A DNA stretch of 64,000 nucleotides from Chloroflexota bacterium (GTDB lineage Bacteria > Chloroflexota > Anaerolineae > Anaerolineales > Villigracilaceae): NCBI GenBank assembly GCA_016235445.1, contig JACRLB010000047.1:62001-126000 (forward strand). The letters are read 5' to 3'. Every line of letters begins with the position of its first letter. Position 1 is the first letter of the stretch. A program made the translations under genes and the position numbers. The notes below the pieces were generated by a model. It had not been told where the DNA came from. It searched no databases and saw nothing but the letters and a program-made list of their open reading frames with translations. Shown piece after piece: positions 23,762 to 31,600 of this stretch.

Positions 23762-24670
23762 TTATTCTTTCTTGTTTGAACTTTTCAATCCATCGCGCAG
23801 TTGTGTTGACAGATTGAACAAATCTTCCAATTCTGATTCGTTCAAACAACTCCACGGAGCAAAGAAGTATTTGTCGGTGAGCGCTTCGGCTTCTTCGCGG
23901 ATGCGTTTGCCTTCGGCGGTCAGTTGATACTCGCCTGATGTTTCTTCGATCCATCCGCGTTCCGCGAGTTCCTGTAAAAATTCGGCGTATTCAGGGCGGG
24001 TGATTCCGCGAAACGACAATTCTTCGAACAGTTTATCAAGCGTATTATTCTTGCCGCCCCATATTTCGGAGAACACTTCCCAGCGATTGCCTTCGATGTT
24101 GTAGTGTTTCCAGGTGGCAAGGTGGGCATTGCCGCGATATTTATCCAGCGTGCCAAAGTAGTGGATGAAGAAGCGAAGCAGGCGTTCACCCTCGCCTGGG
24201 TACATATTCTTGAAATAGTGACTCGCTCCAAATTTGGATGGCGGTTCGGGCGCGGCAAGCGAGGCCTCGGTGATACGCCTGCCATAGTTCACTATTTTTT
24301 GCAGATCGGGGGGCGGAATCGGTTGGAGGTGGGCAATGGAGTTACTGGCCGCCTGGGTCATTTGATTTCTCCAATCCATTCCTTTTTCTGTTGCGTGATA
24401 TTCGTTTTCTCCACTGGCAATCAGAATTCCATGTTTGATTGCTCCTCCAAACCGAGCCTCGAGTACGCGCGCTGAACCGTAGGGGAAGAGGCGCATGAAG
24501 CCCGCGGTTGAGAATGGATCGGAGCCGAAGACAAAGAGCGCCGAGAGCCAGGTGATCCACCCGGGTTCAAACCCCTGTTCGGTGGCGATTTTCTGCCAGA
24601 CGGAATAGGCGTTTTCATTCAGCGGGTCGAAACTCTCGTCGAGAACAGTCCAGATGGAATTCAGGTTCAT
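23762..24670 (-). CDS. Winged-helix-containing protein resembling SCO6745 family
   Basis: A 302-residue soluble protein. The pattern of a helical N-terminal half (SIWTVLDESFDPLNENAYSVWQ, ALFVFGSDPFSTAGFMRLFPYG) and a C-terminal winged-helix-like segment (FLQELAERGWIEETSGEYQLTAEGKRIREEAE) ending in LTDKYFFAPWSCLNESELEDL is typical of the SCO6745/MarR-like proteins annotated as helix-turn-helix containing. Function unknown; the tail resembles MarR regulators. It lies 15 bp before the copper ATPase on the same strand, so it may regulate it, but this is only contextual. Confidence 0.6.
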   Translation of the reverse strand: MNLNSIWTVLDESFDPLNENAYSVWQKIATEQGFEPGWITWLSALFVFGSDPFSTAGFMRLFPYGSARVLEARFGGAIKHGILIASGENEYHATEKGMDWRNQMTQAASNSIAHLQPIPPPDLQKIVNYGRRITEASLAAPEPPSKFGASHYFKNMYPGEGERLLRFFIHYFGTLDKYRGNAHLATWKHYNIEGNRWEVFSEIWGGKNNTLDKLFEELSFRGITRPEYAEFLQELAERGWIEETSGEYQLTAEGKRIREEAEALTDKYFFAPWSCLNESELEDLFNLSTQLRDGLKSSNKKE

Positions 24671-24690
24671 GGGATATCTCCTGATGTTAC

Positions 24691-24843
24691 AGGACTTACG
24701 CAGTTCAAAATCTTTAGCCGCGAATTTACCCTACGGGCACGATGTCGCGAATTCCCGCTAATTTTTTGAATAATTCGTGCGAATTTGCGACATCGTGCCC
24801 GTAGGGTAAATTGGCGGCAGTTCTTGGGGTCTTGCGTAGTCCT
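24691..24843. mobile_element. MITE-like element, copy 1
   Basis: A 153-bp non-coding unit with ends AGGACTTACGCAG and CTTGCGTAGTCCT (imperfect terminal inverted repeats). Inside are two perfectly complementary 24-base arms, 24725-24748 and 24787-24810, built around CCCTACGGGCACGATGTCGC. A second copy with the same ends lies at 53671-53798 and lacks the right inner arm. No transposase is encoded, so mobilisation would need one elsewhere. The remainder of the gap to 24942 holds only a small hairpin (CGCAAGAT/ATCTTGCG) near 24918. Confidence 0.8.
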
Positions 24844-24942
24844 ATTTTATTTGGTTTTGTCAGTACTGCGAACCTTCGGTGAACGCTGGGCGATCATTTG
24901 TGCTGCCTTGCCAACCGCGCAAGATGAATCTTGCGGTACTTT

Positions 24943-25626
24943 CTACCAGAACATGAACGAACCAAGCATGAAGTGGTCAACGATGCCGAGGGAGGCGAAT
25001 CCGCGCATGGCGAATTGGAAGCCGAAGAACATCATGACGAGGGAGGCGAGGGTGCGCGACCAGAGGCGGGGGTTGGTTTTTGTTGCCAGCCATTTGACGG
25101 CGTACAAACTTGGGAGGGTGGCGAGGCCAAAGATGAGCATGGTTAGCGCGCCGTTGATGGCGGATTTGGAGGCGGCGGCGGTGATGAGCGCGGTGAGAAC
25201 CAGGCCGCAGGGGAGGAGACCCCAAAGGAGGCCGAGCAGGTAGGAGGTCCAGAGAGAGGCGGTTTTGAATCTGCGGATGGCGCGCCCCCAGCGTTGAGTC
25301 CATTTTGAAAATAAAAGTTCGGGGGAGGGGGTTAATCCAATAAATGCGGATGCCATGTAGAAGGCGATGATTGCGAAGAGAATCGAGAGGAGGGCTTGCA
25401 GGTTTCCGAACGACCAGAGGGTTTGGCCGAAGATACCGAAGAGGAGACCGAGCAGGGTGTAGGTGGTGACGCGCCCCGCGTGGGCGAGAACCCAGGCGAG
25501 TTTGTTTTGCCCATTGGGCGCTGTGCGGAAGATGGGTTGGCGGTCGAAGAGAATGACGATGGCGCTGCACATCCCCACGCAGTGACCAAGGCTGCCAAGC
25601 AGGCCGAGAAGAAGTGATGCGATCAT
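24943..25626 (-). CDS. DsbD_2 / TauE-like membrane protein (COG2836 type)
   Basis: A 227-residue protein with six or so membrane helices. It starts IASLLLGLLGSLGHCVGMCSAIVI, the GHCxGMC signature of the DsbD_2/UreH-like membrane family (COG2836), whose genes often accompany cytochrome oxidase and copper ATPase (ccoI/fixI) genes. Likely part of copper handling or cytochrome/oxidase maturation. Located 69 bp after heme-copper subunit I and before the FixI-like pump on the same strand, fitting that role. Confidence 0.85.
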   Translation of the reverse strand: MIASLLLGLLGSLGHCVGMCSAIVILFDRQPIFRTAPNGQNKLAWVLAHAGRVTTYTLLGLLFGIFGQTLWSFGNLQALLSILFAIIAFYMASAFIGLTPSPELLFSKWTQRWGRAIRRFKTASLWTSYLLGLLWGLLPCGLVLTALITAAASKSAINGALTMLIFGLATLPSLYAVKWLATKTNPRLWSRTLASLVMMFFGFQFAMRGFASLGIVDHFMLGSFMFW

Positions 25627-25695
25627 TTTTTACCAGTAAGTTGATCCCGCCCGAAGAGGTGGTTCTTCGGGCGGGATATACAAGGAGAGAGTGCG

Positions 25696-27423
25696 TTATT
25701 TAATGAACCAGGTGCGCCCGAGTAGCCACCAGTTGGAGAGGTAGTAGACTGCGAACCAGACGAGGAAGGCGAAGACGAGAACCAGTGTGCCTTTGGGTTG
25801 GTTCTGTTTGTCTTCCATTTGTTCGTCGGTGAGTTTGGTGGATTCGAGCAGGGGGTTGTTAGCGCCGTTGACGAGGAGCAGTCCGCTGGCTTCTTTGCGT
25901 TCGCCCGTGAGAATGGAGGTGAGTACGATGGCGACATACATGATGCCGCCGATGACTGCGATGATCGCGCCGATGCCGAAGATGGCAAGCGTGAGGTTGA
26001 CGGTGCCAGGGATTGCGCCGGAGAAGGTGATGTCCCAGTTGCGGCGGGAGACGCCTTGTAAGCCGCTGGTGATCATACCCAGCGAGACGAGTGCGGAACC
26101 GATGCCGTAAACGTAGGGCTGCCAGACCGCCCATTTTTTGAGTTTGAGTTCTTTGCGGAAGATGAGCGGGATGACGTAATAGGTGAAGCCCATGAAGGCG
26201 GTGGTTGTGCCGCCGACGACGGTGGCGTGGAAGTGACCGGGCAGGCGCAGGGTGTTGTGGGCGAGCATGTTGATCTGTTCGGTGCCGATGGTGACGCCTG
26301 TGACGCCGCCGATCCAGCCGAAGAGAATCATGGAGACGACGAGCGCGCCGAAGCCGGGTTCATTCCAGGGGCCGTTGCGAAGCCAGCCGAACAGGCCGTG
26401 TCGATATCCTTTTGCGCGCAGGGCAATTTCCATGGCGGCGGGGATGGAGAAGGCGTGCATCATCGAACCCAGCACGGCGAGGTACATGGCGTAGGATGTG
26501 TTGACGGCTTTCCATGCGAAGGTGAGGCCAGGGTCAACCAAAAGGTGGTGGGCTGAGCCGAGGTTGATGAAGAAGAGATAGAGGATGAAGGCGAAGCGTG
26601 AGAACTTCTCGTTGACGGGGCGGATGCCAACGGTCATTTGTGCGAGCATGTACCAGATGGAAACCATCGCGGCGAGGTTGACCTGTTGGGCGGGGTGGCC
26701 GAAGCCCCAGAAGAAGTTGCGGTAGATGCCTGGGTCGTAATTGGGAAACACGCCCAGCGACCAGAGGAAGGCGGGCACAATGGCGGCGGCGCCTTCGAGC
26801 AGGGTGTAGACTGCCAGGATGGCGGCGGTCATCAAGCCGAAAACTGCCAGCGGCATGGAACCTGAGAAACGTCCCTCACGTTTGGCGACTACGATATTGA
26901 TGAAGAAGGTAATGGTGGTGATCAACGCGCCGACGGCGAAGAGGATGTAGCTAAGGTAGAAAAGCGGGTGAGCTTTGAGCGGCACATAGGCGGTGAAGGT
27001 GACGATGCTTTTTGGGTCGAACAGTACGACTGCATTCGCCATCAAACCACCGACGGTCATCATGATGAAGCCCGTCCATGCCAGTTTGGGGGCGGCGTGA
27101 CGCGCATTCAACAAGGCGGTGGAGCCGAAGTGCAAGCCTGCCATTTCGAAGAACACGATCCAAGCAACGAGCATATCCACGCCGTGCAGGGTGAGCAGGC
27201 GGTAGAACCAGGTGGCATCGAGCAGGTGGATCGCCTGCCAGCGGGTGAGGGCGATCAATAACGCTGCGATTCCGCCAAGCACGAGGCAGACAACCGCCAT
27301 CACCGCGTTGGCAATGATGAGGCGTTCGGTGTGCATATCCACTTTGAGGGTGGTCACGCCGCAGACGCGGTAATCATCCTTTGCGCCTTTTACCCAGGGA
27401 GTTGTTGGGGCAAGTGTAGCCAT
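25696..27423 (-). CDS. Heme-copper oxidoreductase subunit I, B-family-like, possible NO reductase (eNOR-like)
   Basis: A 575-residue, 12-14-helix catalytic subunit. B-family landmarks are all there: LLTLHGV (low-spin heme His), AHHLLVDPGL (two CuB-type His) and LPGHFHATVVGG (heme ligands). The third CuB-type His is H243 in WGFGHPAQQVNL. In ba3-type oxidases this reads GHPxVY with the Tyr cross-linked to His; here that position is Gln247. No Tyr is available there, so O2 reduction chemistry is doubtful. Loss of this Tyr is a mark of NO-reducing members of the superfamily, including the CuA-containing eNOR type. Third gene of a small subunit/II/I operon; 10 bp after subunit II. Confidence 0.88.
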   Translation of the reverse strand: MATLAPTTPWVKGAKDDYRVCGVTTLKVDMHTERLIIANAVMAVVCLVLGGIAALLIALTRWQAIHLLDATWFYRLLTLHGVDMLVAWIVFFEMAGLHFGSTALLNARHAAPKLAWTGFIMMTVGGLMANAVVLFDPKSIVTFTAYVPLKAHPLFYLSYILFAVGALITTITFFINIVVAKREGRFSGSMPLAVFGLMTAAILAVYTLLEGAAAIVPAFLWSLGVFPNYDPGIYRNFFWGFGHPAQQVNLAAMVSIWYMLAQMTVGIRPVNEKFSRFAFILYLFFINLGSAHHLLVDPGLTFAWKAVNTSYAMYLAVLGSMMHAFSIPAAMEIALRAKGYRHGLFGWLRNGPWNEPGFGALVVSMILFGWIGGVTGVTIGTEQINMLAHNTLRLPGHFHATVVGGTTTAFMGFTYYVIPLIFRKELKLKKWAVWQPYVYGIGSALVSLGMITSGLQGVSRRNWDITFSGAIPGTVNLTLAIFGIGAIIAVIGGIMYVAIVLTSILTGERKEASGLLLVNGANNPLLESTKLTDEQMEDKQNQPKGTLVLVFAFLVWFAVYYLSNWWLLGRTWFIK

Positions 27424-27433
27424 CTTATTTCTC

Positions 27434-27964
27434 CTATTTCACGATAATTTTGCCGATCATGGTGTGATGGCCGAGGGAGCAAAATTCATTGCAGACGATG
27501 GTGAATTCGCCTGTGGTGGTGGGGGTGATGGTCGCCACATAATCGTAGCCGGGCAAAACCTGCAAGTTGATGTTGACAGGCTGAAGCGAGAAGCCGTGCA
27601 GTAGATCCATCGAGGAAATGTGCAGGCGGTATTCCGATCCCTTTTGGAATTGCAGAATGGGGAACCACTGCCATGTGCTGGCACGCAGGTAGACATCGCT
27701 TCCGGCGGGGGCTTCCACAACGGGCAAAGTGACGCCATTGACCGTATCTTCGCCGACTTTATATTGTTCGACGAAAGCGTTGATTTTTTCGTTGAATTGA
27801 GTGGGCGTGGTTCGGTAGGTTTCGGCTGGGACGTTTTGCCTGCCCATAAAGTACCAGAGCGGCATCATGATCGTCAAAAACACACACCAAACAAAAGCCA
27901 CCGTGAGCCAGGTCTTTTCCATGCGGCCCAGGGGTTTCCACCAGATTTTTTCAGGTGCTAACAT
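27434..27964 (-). CDS. Heme-copper oxidoreductase subunit II with CuA site
   Basis: A 176-residue subunit II with one N-terminal helix (TWLTVAFVWCVFLTIMMPLWYFM) and an exported cupredoxin domain. The CuA ligands are complete: His in SMDLLHGFSL, then VCNEFCSLGHHTMIG (C-x3-C-x3-H-x2-M). ASTWQWFP matches the aromatic electron-entry patch. It accepts electrons from a cytochrome c or cupredoxin and passes them to subunit I. A strong AAAAGGAGAATGAATT leader precedes ATG 27964. Confidence 0.95.
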   Translation of the reverse strand: MLAPEKIWWKPLGRMEKTWLTVAFVWCVFLTIMMPLWYFMGRQNVPAETYRTTPTQFNEKINAFVEQYKVGEDTVNGVTLPVVEAPAGSDVYLRASTWQWFPILQFQKGSEYRLHISSMDLLHGFSLQPVNINLQVLPGYDYVATITPTTTGEFTIVCNEFCSLGHHTMIGKIIVK

Positions 27965-27983
27965 AATTCATTCTCCTTTTTGC

Positions 27984-28142
27984 CTATGGGGCGAGTGGAA
28001 CGTGCAACAGATCGTACAATCCCCATGCGTTGTAAATTAACCCACTGATGAGCAGTGAAAGCAGGAACAACAACCAGATGTTGTCGAAAACTTTCTGCCA
28101 CTTGGAGGCGGATTCGTTTTCTTGATTTTCTTTCTTCGCCAT
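27984..28142 (-). CDS. Small one-helix subunit of the heme-copper complex (52 residues)
   Basis: A 52-residue reading frame, MAKKENQENESASKWQKVF followed by one membrane helix (IWLLFLLSLLISGLIY) and a short exported tail. AAAGGAG precedes ATG 28142 and another AAGGAG follows its stop for subunit II 19 bp on, so it is the first gene of the operon. Position and topology match the tiny IIa-type subunits of B-family oxidases. No sequence motif proves the role. Confidence 0.8.
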   Translation of the reverse strand: MAKKENQENESASKWQKVFDNIWLLFLLSLLISGLIYNAWGLYDLLHVPLAP

Positions 28143-28418
28143 GACATTCTCCTTTGTGTAATGTGGTTTTTTTCACAAAATTTATCTGAATTAGATGTAT
28201 CTTACATAATCCCAGCCAGGTTAGCAGTGACTTTTGTTACATTTGAAAGTTTTGCTTTGGAATTTTGTAGAAAACAGGGAAATGACCTGTCCGAAAGACG
28301 GGCTTTTTGCACGTTTGCAGGGGTAAACCCCAACCCAAACCTTCACCTGCTCTTTGCCCTGTCTTTACACGATCTTTAAACATGCCTGTTATTCTTAAAT
28401 CATAAAAAGGAGTACAGC

Positions 28419-28592
28419 ATGTTTCTGATGTGGATCATTCCCCTGCTATTAATTGGATTGGTGGTCTATGGCGTCTCTGCCGGCAACTTTGTCAGTTCTT
28501 TGAAACCCGCCGCCAGCCGCGCCTGCCTGCATTGCAATCAAGCCGTGCAAAACGATTGGAAGAACTGCCCGCACTGTGGACAGACTCTATAA
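28419..28592 (+). CDS. Small membrane protein with C-terminal zinc ribbon (57 residues)
   Basis: One N-terminal membrane helix (LMWIIPLLLIGLVVYGVSA) and a C-terminal double-CxxC zinc ribbon (CLHCNQAVQNDWKNCPHCG). AAAAAGGAG sits before ATG 28419. The tail is clearly paralogous to that of the next gene (CPNCGKGIQADWQNCPYCG), so this pair arose by duplication. Function unknown; the ribbon is of the zinc_ribbon_2/double zinc ribbon type seen in many small bacterial membrane proteins. Confidence 0.8.
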   Translation: MFLMWIIPLLLIGLVVYGVSAGNFVSSLKPAASRACLHCNQAVQNDWKNCPHCGQTL

Positions 28593-28604
28593 AAGGAAAA
28601 CAAA

Positions 28605-28949
28605 ATGAAAAAGATTAACTGGTTGATCGTTGGAATTATTGCCCTGATCGCCCTTCTCTTCCTGTTTGGAGGAGGAATGATGTCAGGCTGGGGCTATCGC
28701 GGCTGGGGCATGATGGGGCCGGGGATGATGGGAAATTGGGGCTACTCTCCCTTCGGCTGGATCGGCATGGCCTTCATGTGGCTGATCCCCGTTGGCTTCA
28801 TTGTATTGACCGTGCTGGGCATTACCTGGCTTGTACAGAATGTCGGAAATTTCAGGATGCCACCCTCTCAGAATCCTTGTCCCAATTGCGGGAAGGGCAT
28901 ACAAGCCGATTGGCAAAATTGTCCGTACTGCGGTACAGCGTTGAAGTAG
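28605..28949 (+). CDS. Membrane protein with Gly/Met-rich loop and zinc ribbon
   Basis: A 114-residue protein: helix 1 (INWLIVGIIALIALLFLFGGG), a loop rich in Gly, Met and Trp (MMSGWGYRGWGMMGPGMMG), helix 2 (WIGMAFMWLIPVGFIVLTVLGITWLV) and a zinc ribbon (CPNCGKGIQADWQNCPYCG). The Met-rich loop could bind copper, which would fit the neighbouring copper ATPase and heme-copper genes, but this is inference. AAAAGGAAAACAAA leader before ATG 28605; co-transcribed with the preceding gene. Confidence 0.8.
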   Translation: MKKINWLIVGIIALIALLFLFGGGMMSGWGYRGWGMMGPGMMGNWGYSPFGWIGMAFMWLIPVGFIVLTVLGITWLVQNVGNFRMPPSQNPCPNCGKGIQADWQNCPYCGTALK

Positions 28950-28992
28950 CGCGAGACATCGTCTCCGAATGGGGATTTATCTACTACCTGAT

Positions 28993-29019
28993 TGGCCTGT
29001 CCAAAAGACAGGCCATTTT
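28993..29019 (+). terminator. Intrinsic terminator after the zinc-ribbon gene pair
   Basis: A 9-bp stem, TGGCCTGTC / GACAGGCCA with a CAAAA loop, followed by TTTT. Confidence 0.7.
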
Positions 29020-29142
29020 GCTTGCATGAAATCAGGCTGAAAACCACTTCCACGCATCATAAAAGGGATGTACACTATTGGCGTATTTTGCAAGCCAGAA
29101 AAGCAGATATTGAAAATATCAAAACAACAAGGATTAATAATC

Positions 29143-29340
29143 GTGGACCAGACCCAAACAAATCTCCCCGCAGAACCTGAATTCAAAACAGCCTGCGGAG
29201 GCAAAATTAAAGACACTTCCAAATTTCCAAGCGCAGATTATCAAGGCGAGCGGATTTATTTCTGCACACAAGCCTGTCTCGAAGTGTTTCTAATGAATCC
29301 CGACCCATTCATGGCAGGTGAAGTCGAACATCCAGAGTGA
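29143..29340 (+). CDS. YHS domain protein
   Basis: A small YHS-domain protein, recognisable from ACGGKIKDTSKFPSADYQGERIYFC, TQACLEVF and PDPFM. YHS domains bind metal (often copper) through such Cys/Tyr residues and occur in copper ATPases and metal chaperones. AAGGA at 29129-29133 sits 9 bases before GTG 29143, giving a 65-residue protein; the ATG at 29068 would add 25 residues but has no ribosome site. Followed by a 235-bp stretch (29341-29575) in which I see only a GC-rich imperfect palindrome near 29440-29475. Confidence 0.8.
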   Translation: MDQTQTNLPAEPEFKTACGGKIKDTSKFPSADYQGERIYFCTQACLEVFLMNPDPFMAGEVEHPE

Positions 29341-29561
29341 TGGTGATAAAAATGAACGGATCAAAACCGCAGTGTATGACCGCGCTCGGTACAGTCAGCC
29401 TGCGTTCGATAGGGGTGAGGCGAAATTCGCCAAATTCGCGCCACACCGCACTGGCGCGCGGCGCAAGTGTTCGCGTCTAAAAAAAACGGTTCGGTTACAG
29501 ATTTGAAAACCACTATCACTTACCAAAGTAGCCACGCCGAATTATGCATCACAAATTACGA

Positions 29562-29567
29562 TATAAT
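29562..29567 (+). promoter_or_regulatory. -10 box TATAAT, leaderless start of kinase gene
   Basis: A consensus TATAAT ends only 8 bases before ATG 29576, so transcription would begin at or just before the start codon. No Shine-Dalgarno is present. The -35 region is weak. Confidence 0.5.
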
Positions 29568-29575
29568 CCCCCTCA

Positions 29576-30718
29576 ATGACCGAAGGCGCGCTCCTCAACG
29601 ACCGTTATCAACTGCTTGAAAAACTTGGCTCCGGGGGCATGGCAGATGTCTATCGTTCCCGCGATCTCATGCTGGATCGCTACGTCGCCATTAAAGTCCT
29701 GCGCAAAGATTTTTCATCCAACCCCGAATTTCAAAATCAATTTCGGCTCGAAGCGCGCTCCGCCGCCAATCTTTCACATCCCAACATCGTCACCGTCCAT
29801 GACTTTGGCTTTGCCGATAACCTGCTCTACATCGTCATGGAATACATCCCTGGCAAAGATCTCAAACAGCTCATCCGTGATCTGGGGCGTTTCTCCGTAC
29901 AGGATGGCATCCCTCTGCTTACTCAGGCATGCGCAGGCATTGGCTACGCCCATCGCGCCGGACTCGTCCACTGCGATGTCAAGCCGCATAACATGCTCGT
30001 CTCGAAAGATGGCCGCCTCAAAGTCACCGACTTCGGCATCGCCCGCGCCCTCGCCAGCATAGCAACCTCCGAACGCACCAACGTTGTCTGGGGTTCGCCG
30101 CTTTATTTCGCGCCCGAGCAAGCCGCAGGCGAGCCACCCTCGCCTTCATCGGATGTCTATTCCCTCGGCGTGGTCATGTACGAATTGCTCAGCGGCACGC
30201 CGCCCTTCACCGCATCCACCGCCGATGAACTCGCGCGCTTGCACATCTCCGCCCGCCCCATTCCCATCCGCGAATACATCCCCGATATTCCCGTTACCCT
30301 CGAAGAAATCATCACGAAAGTACTTTCCAAAGAACCCGCCGCCCGTTATCGCACCGCCGATCAACTTGGCCGCGTGTTACTTAAATTTGGAACACAGCCA
30401 GACCCCGAACCGCAATCAGCAGAAAAAGAACCGCCATCACAGCCTGTCATCACTCTTAAACCAGAAGTTGCAGAGCGACTCGCTGGCAAAGGGCGGACTC
30501 AACCCCCCCAGCAGGAACCTGCTCCCGCGCAGTATTCCCCCCCTCAACAGACGCCTCAATCCGCCCCCGAACCTGCCATTTCAACCGAAACAGATTCCAC
30601 GCTCGAAGAAATTGACTGGGTCTCCGTAGGCCTTGGTTTAATGGCTGTCCTTGCAGTTGGCGGCCTCATCCCATTCTGGCTGATAATCTACCTCACCTAC
30701 AATCCACCGGTTCGATAA
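29576..30718 (+). CDS. Membrane-anchored serine/threonine protein kinase (PknB-like, non-RD)
   Basis: A 380-residue Hanks-type kinase: glycine loop LGSGGMADVYRS, VAIKVLR (catalytic Lys), VHCDVKPHNML (catalytic loop), DFGIARAL and APEQAAGEP. A Pro/Gln-rich linker of about 55 residues leads to a C-terminal helix (VGLGLMAVLAVGGLIPFWLIIYL). There is no exported sensor domain. The catalytic loop reads HCD in place of HRD, so it is a non-RD kinase and may not need activation-loop phosphorylation. Convergent with rpmB. Confidence 0.93.
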   Translation: MTEGALLNDRYQLLEKLGSGGMADVYRSRDLMLDRYVAIKVLRKDFSSNPEFQNQFRLEARSAANLSHPNIVTVHDFGFADNLLYIVMEYIPGKDLKQLIRDLGRFSVQDGIPLLTQACAGIGYAHRAGLVHCDVKPHNMLVSKDGRLKVTDFGIARALASIATSERTNVVWGSPLYFAPEQAAGEPPSPSSDVYSLGVVMYELLSGTPPFTASTADELARLHISARPIPIREYIPDIPVTLEEIITKVLSKEPAARYRTADQLGRVLLKFGTQPDPEPQSAEKEPPSQPVITLKPEVAERLAGKGRTQPPQQEPAPAQYSPPQQTPQSAPEPAISTETDSTLEEIDWVSVGLGLMAVLAVGGLIPFWLIIYLTYNPPVR

Positions 30719-30731
30719 GATGGCATTAAAC

Positions 30732-30764
30732 AAAAATCACGGCGCAAAACGCGCCGTGATTTTT
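30732..30764. terminator. Bidirectional intrinsic terminator between kinase and rpmB
   Basis: A perfect 14-bp stem (AAAAATCACGGCGC / GCGCCGTGATTTTT), loop AAAAC, T-runs on both strands. Confidence 0.92.
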
Positions 30765-30785
30765 GATACGAATGGAAGAACGAAA

Positions 30786-30971
30786 CTACGCCGCAGATTT
30801 ACCGAGCGTCTTGATGCACTTGGCGCACAGCGTCTTCTTGACCAAACGACCCTTCTCCATCACCGAAACCTTTTGGAGGTTGGGTTTGAACGTGCGGTTG
30901 GTTGCACGCAGAGAGAAAGAGCGGTTATGACCGAATGTGGTTGCCTTGCCGCAGTGATTGCACTTAGCCAT
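30786..30971 (-). CDS. rpmB: 50S ribosomal protein L28
   Basis: A 61-residue L28: MAKCNHCGKATTFGHNRSFS near the start, TFKPNLQKV and LCAKCIKTL at the end. The CxxC pairs (CNHC and CAKC) make this the zinc-binding (C+) form. Divergent from the Asp23/DAK2 genes, the same order as rpmB-yloU-yloV in Firmicutes. Confidence 0.97.
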   Translation of the reverse strand: MAKCNHCGKATTFGHNRSFSLRATNRTFKPNLQKVSVMEKGRLVKKTLCAKCIKTLGKSAA

Positions 30972-31004
30972 TTGAAGAGATTCCTTTCCTTACAATGATT
31001 CCAA

Positions 31005-31033
31005 AATTTATCCTGAGCCTGTCGAAGGGTTCA
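31005..31033. repeat. TTTATCCTGAGCCTGTCGAAGGGT dispersed-repeat copy
   Basis: Contains the CTTCGACAGGCTCAGG sequence that recurs widely in many bacterial genomes as an intergenic repeat. Only one copy is present in this window. The rest of 30972-31229 holds the divergent promoters and no gene. Confidence 0.5.
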
Positions 31034-31229
31034 AAGGCAGGGCATTTTACCATACAACGCAACCAACTTCAAGTTAAGATGTTAAAATGGATGTGGTCTA
31101 AAGTTTCGGAAATGTGGCGCAAATCAGAGATTCGTCTCACGCGGAGCGCCGAAAAAATATTCCACACCCTGTTAAAATAGGAACAGGAAGAAGATAAACC
31201 AGATTACGGAAGTCTCTTAAGAGGAACCC

Positions 31230-31586
31230 ATGGGCGAAGAAATTACATCTCTGGGCGGGATTCACATCTCGCCAAATGCAGTGGCGACGATTGCATATCA
31301 TGCCACACTGGAATCATACGGCGTGGTGGGGCTTGCGCCGAAAAACCTGGCGGACGGGATCGTCTCCACCATTACGCGAGAGCCTTCGCGTGGAATTTCC
31401 GTCCATTATAAGGATGACCAGATCAACATCGACATCAACATCATCGTGGAGTACGGCACACGCATCAACTCGGTGGCGGAAAGCGTGGCAAACACCGTGC
31501 GTTTCCACGTGGAAAAAGCGCTGGGGCTGCGCGTAACTTCAGTCAATGTGCATGTGTCTGGCCTGCGCATTAGCGATACTGATTAG
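31230..31586 (+). CDS. Asp23/Gls24 family envelope stress protein
   Basis: A 118-residue Asp23 (DUF322) protein: HISPNAVATIAYHATLESYGVVGL, VHYKDDQINIDINIIVEYGTRI and VNVHVSGLRI. Members bind membranes in many Gram-positives (AmaP/Asp23) or act alongside fatty-acid kinase. It has an AGAGGA leader and is followed 14 bp later by the DAK2 gene; YloU-YloV is the matching pair in Bacillus. Likely membrane-lipid homeostasis. Confidence 0.92.
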   Translation: MGEEITSLGGIHISPNAVATIAYHATLESYGVVGLAPKNLADGIVSTITREPSRGISVHYKDDQINIDINIIVEYGTRINSVAESVANTVRFHVEKALGLRVTSVNVHVSGLRISDTD

Positions 31587-31600
31587 GAGACCAGTGACTC

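Noticed and set aside
25696-27423. cbb3-type oxidase catalytic subunit
   Set aside because: The partner is a CuA-type subunit II and the LTLHGV, AHH-DPG and GHFH context is B-family; no CcoO or CcoP genes are present.
29341-29575. Gene between the YHS and kinase genes
   Set aside because: Only short frames without ribosome sites; GC-rich palindromic debris.
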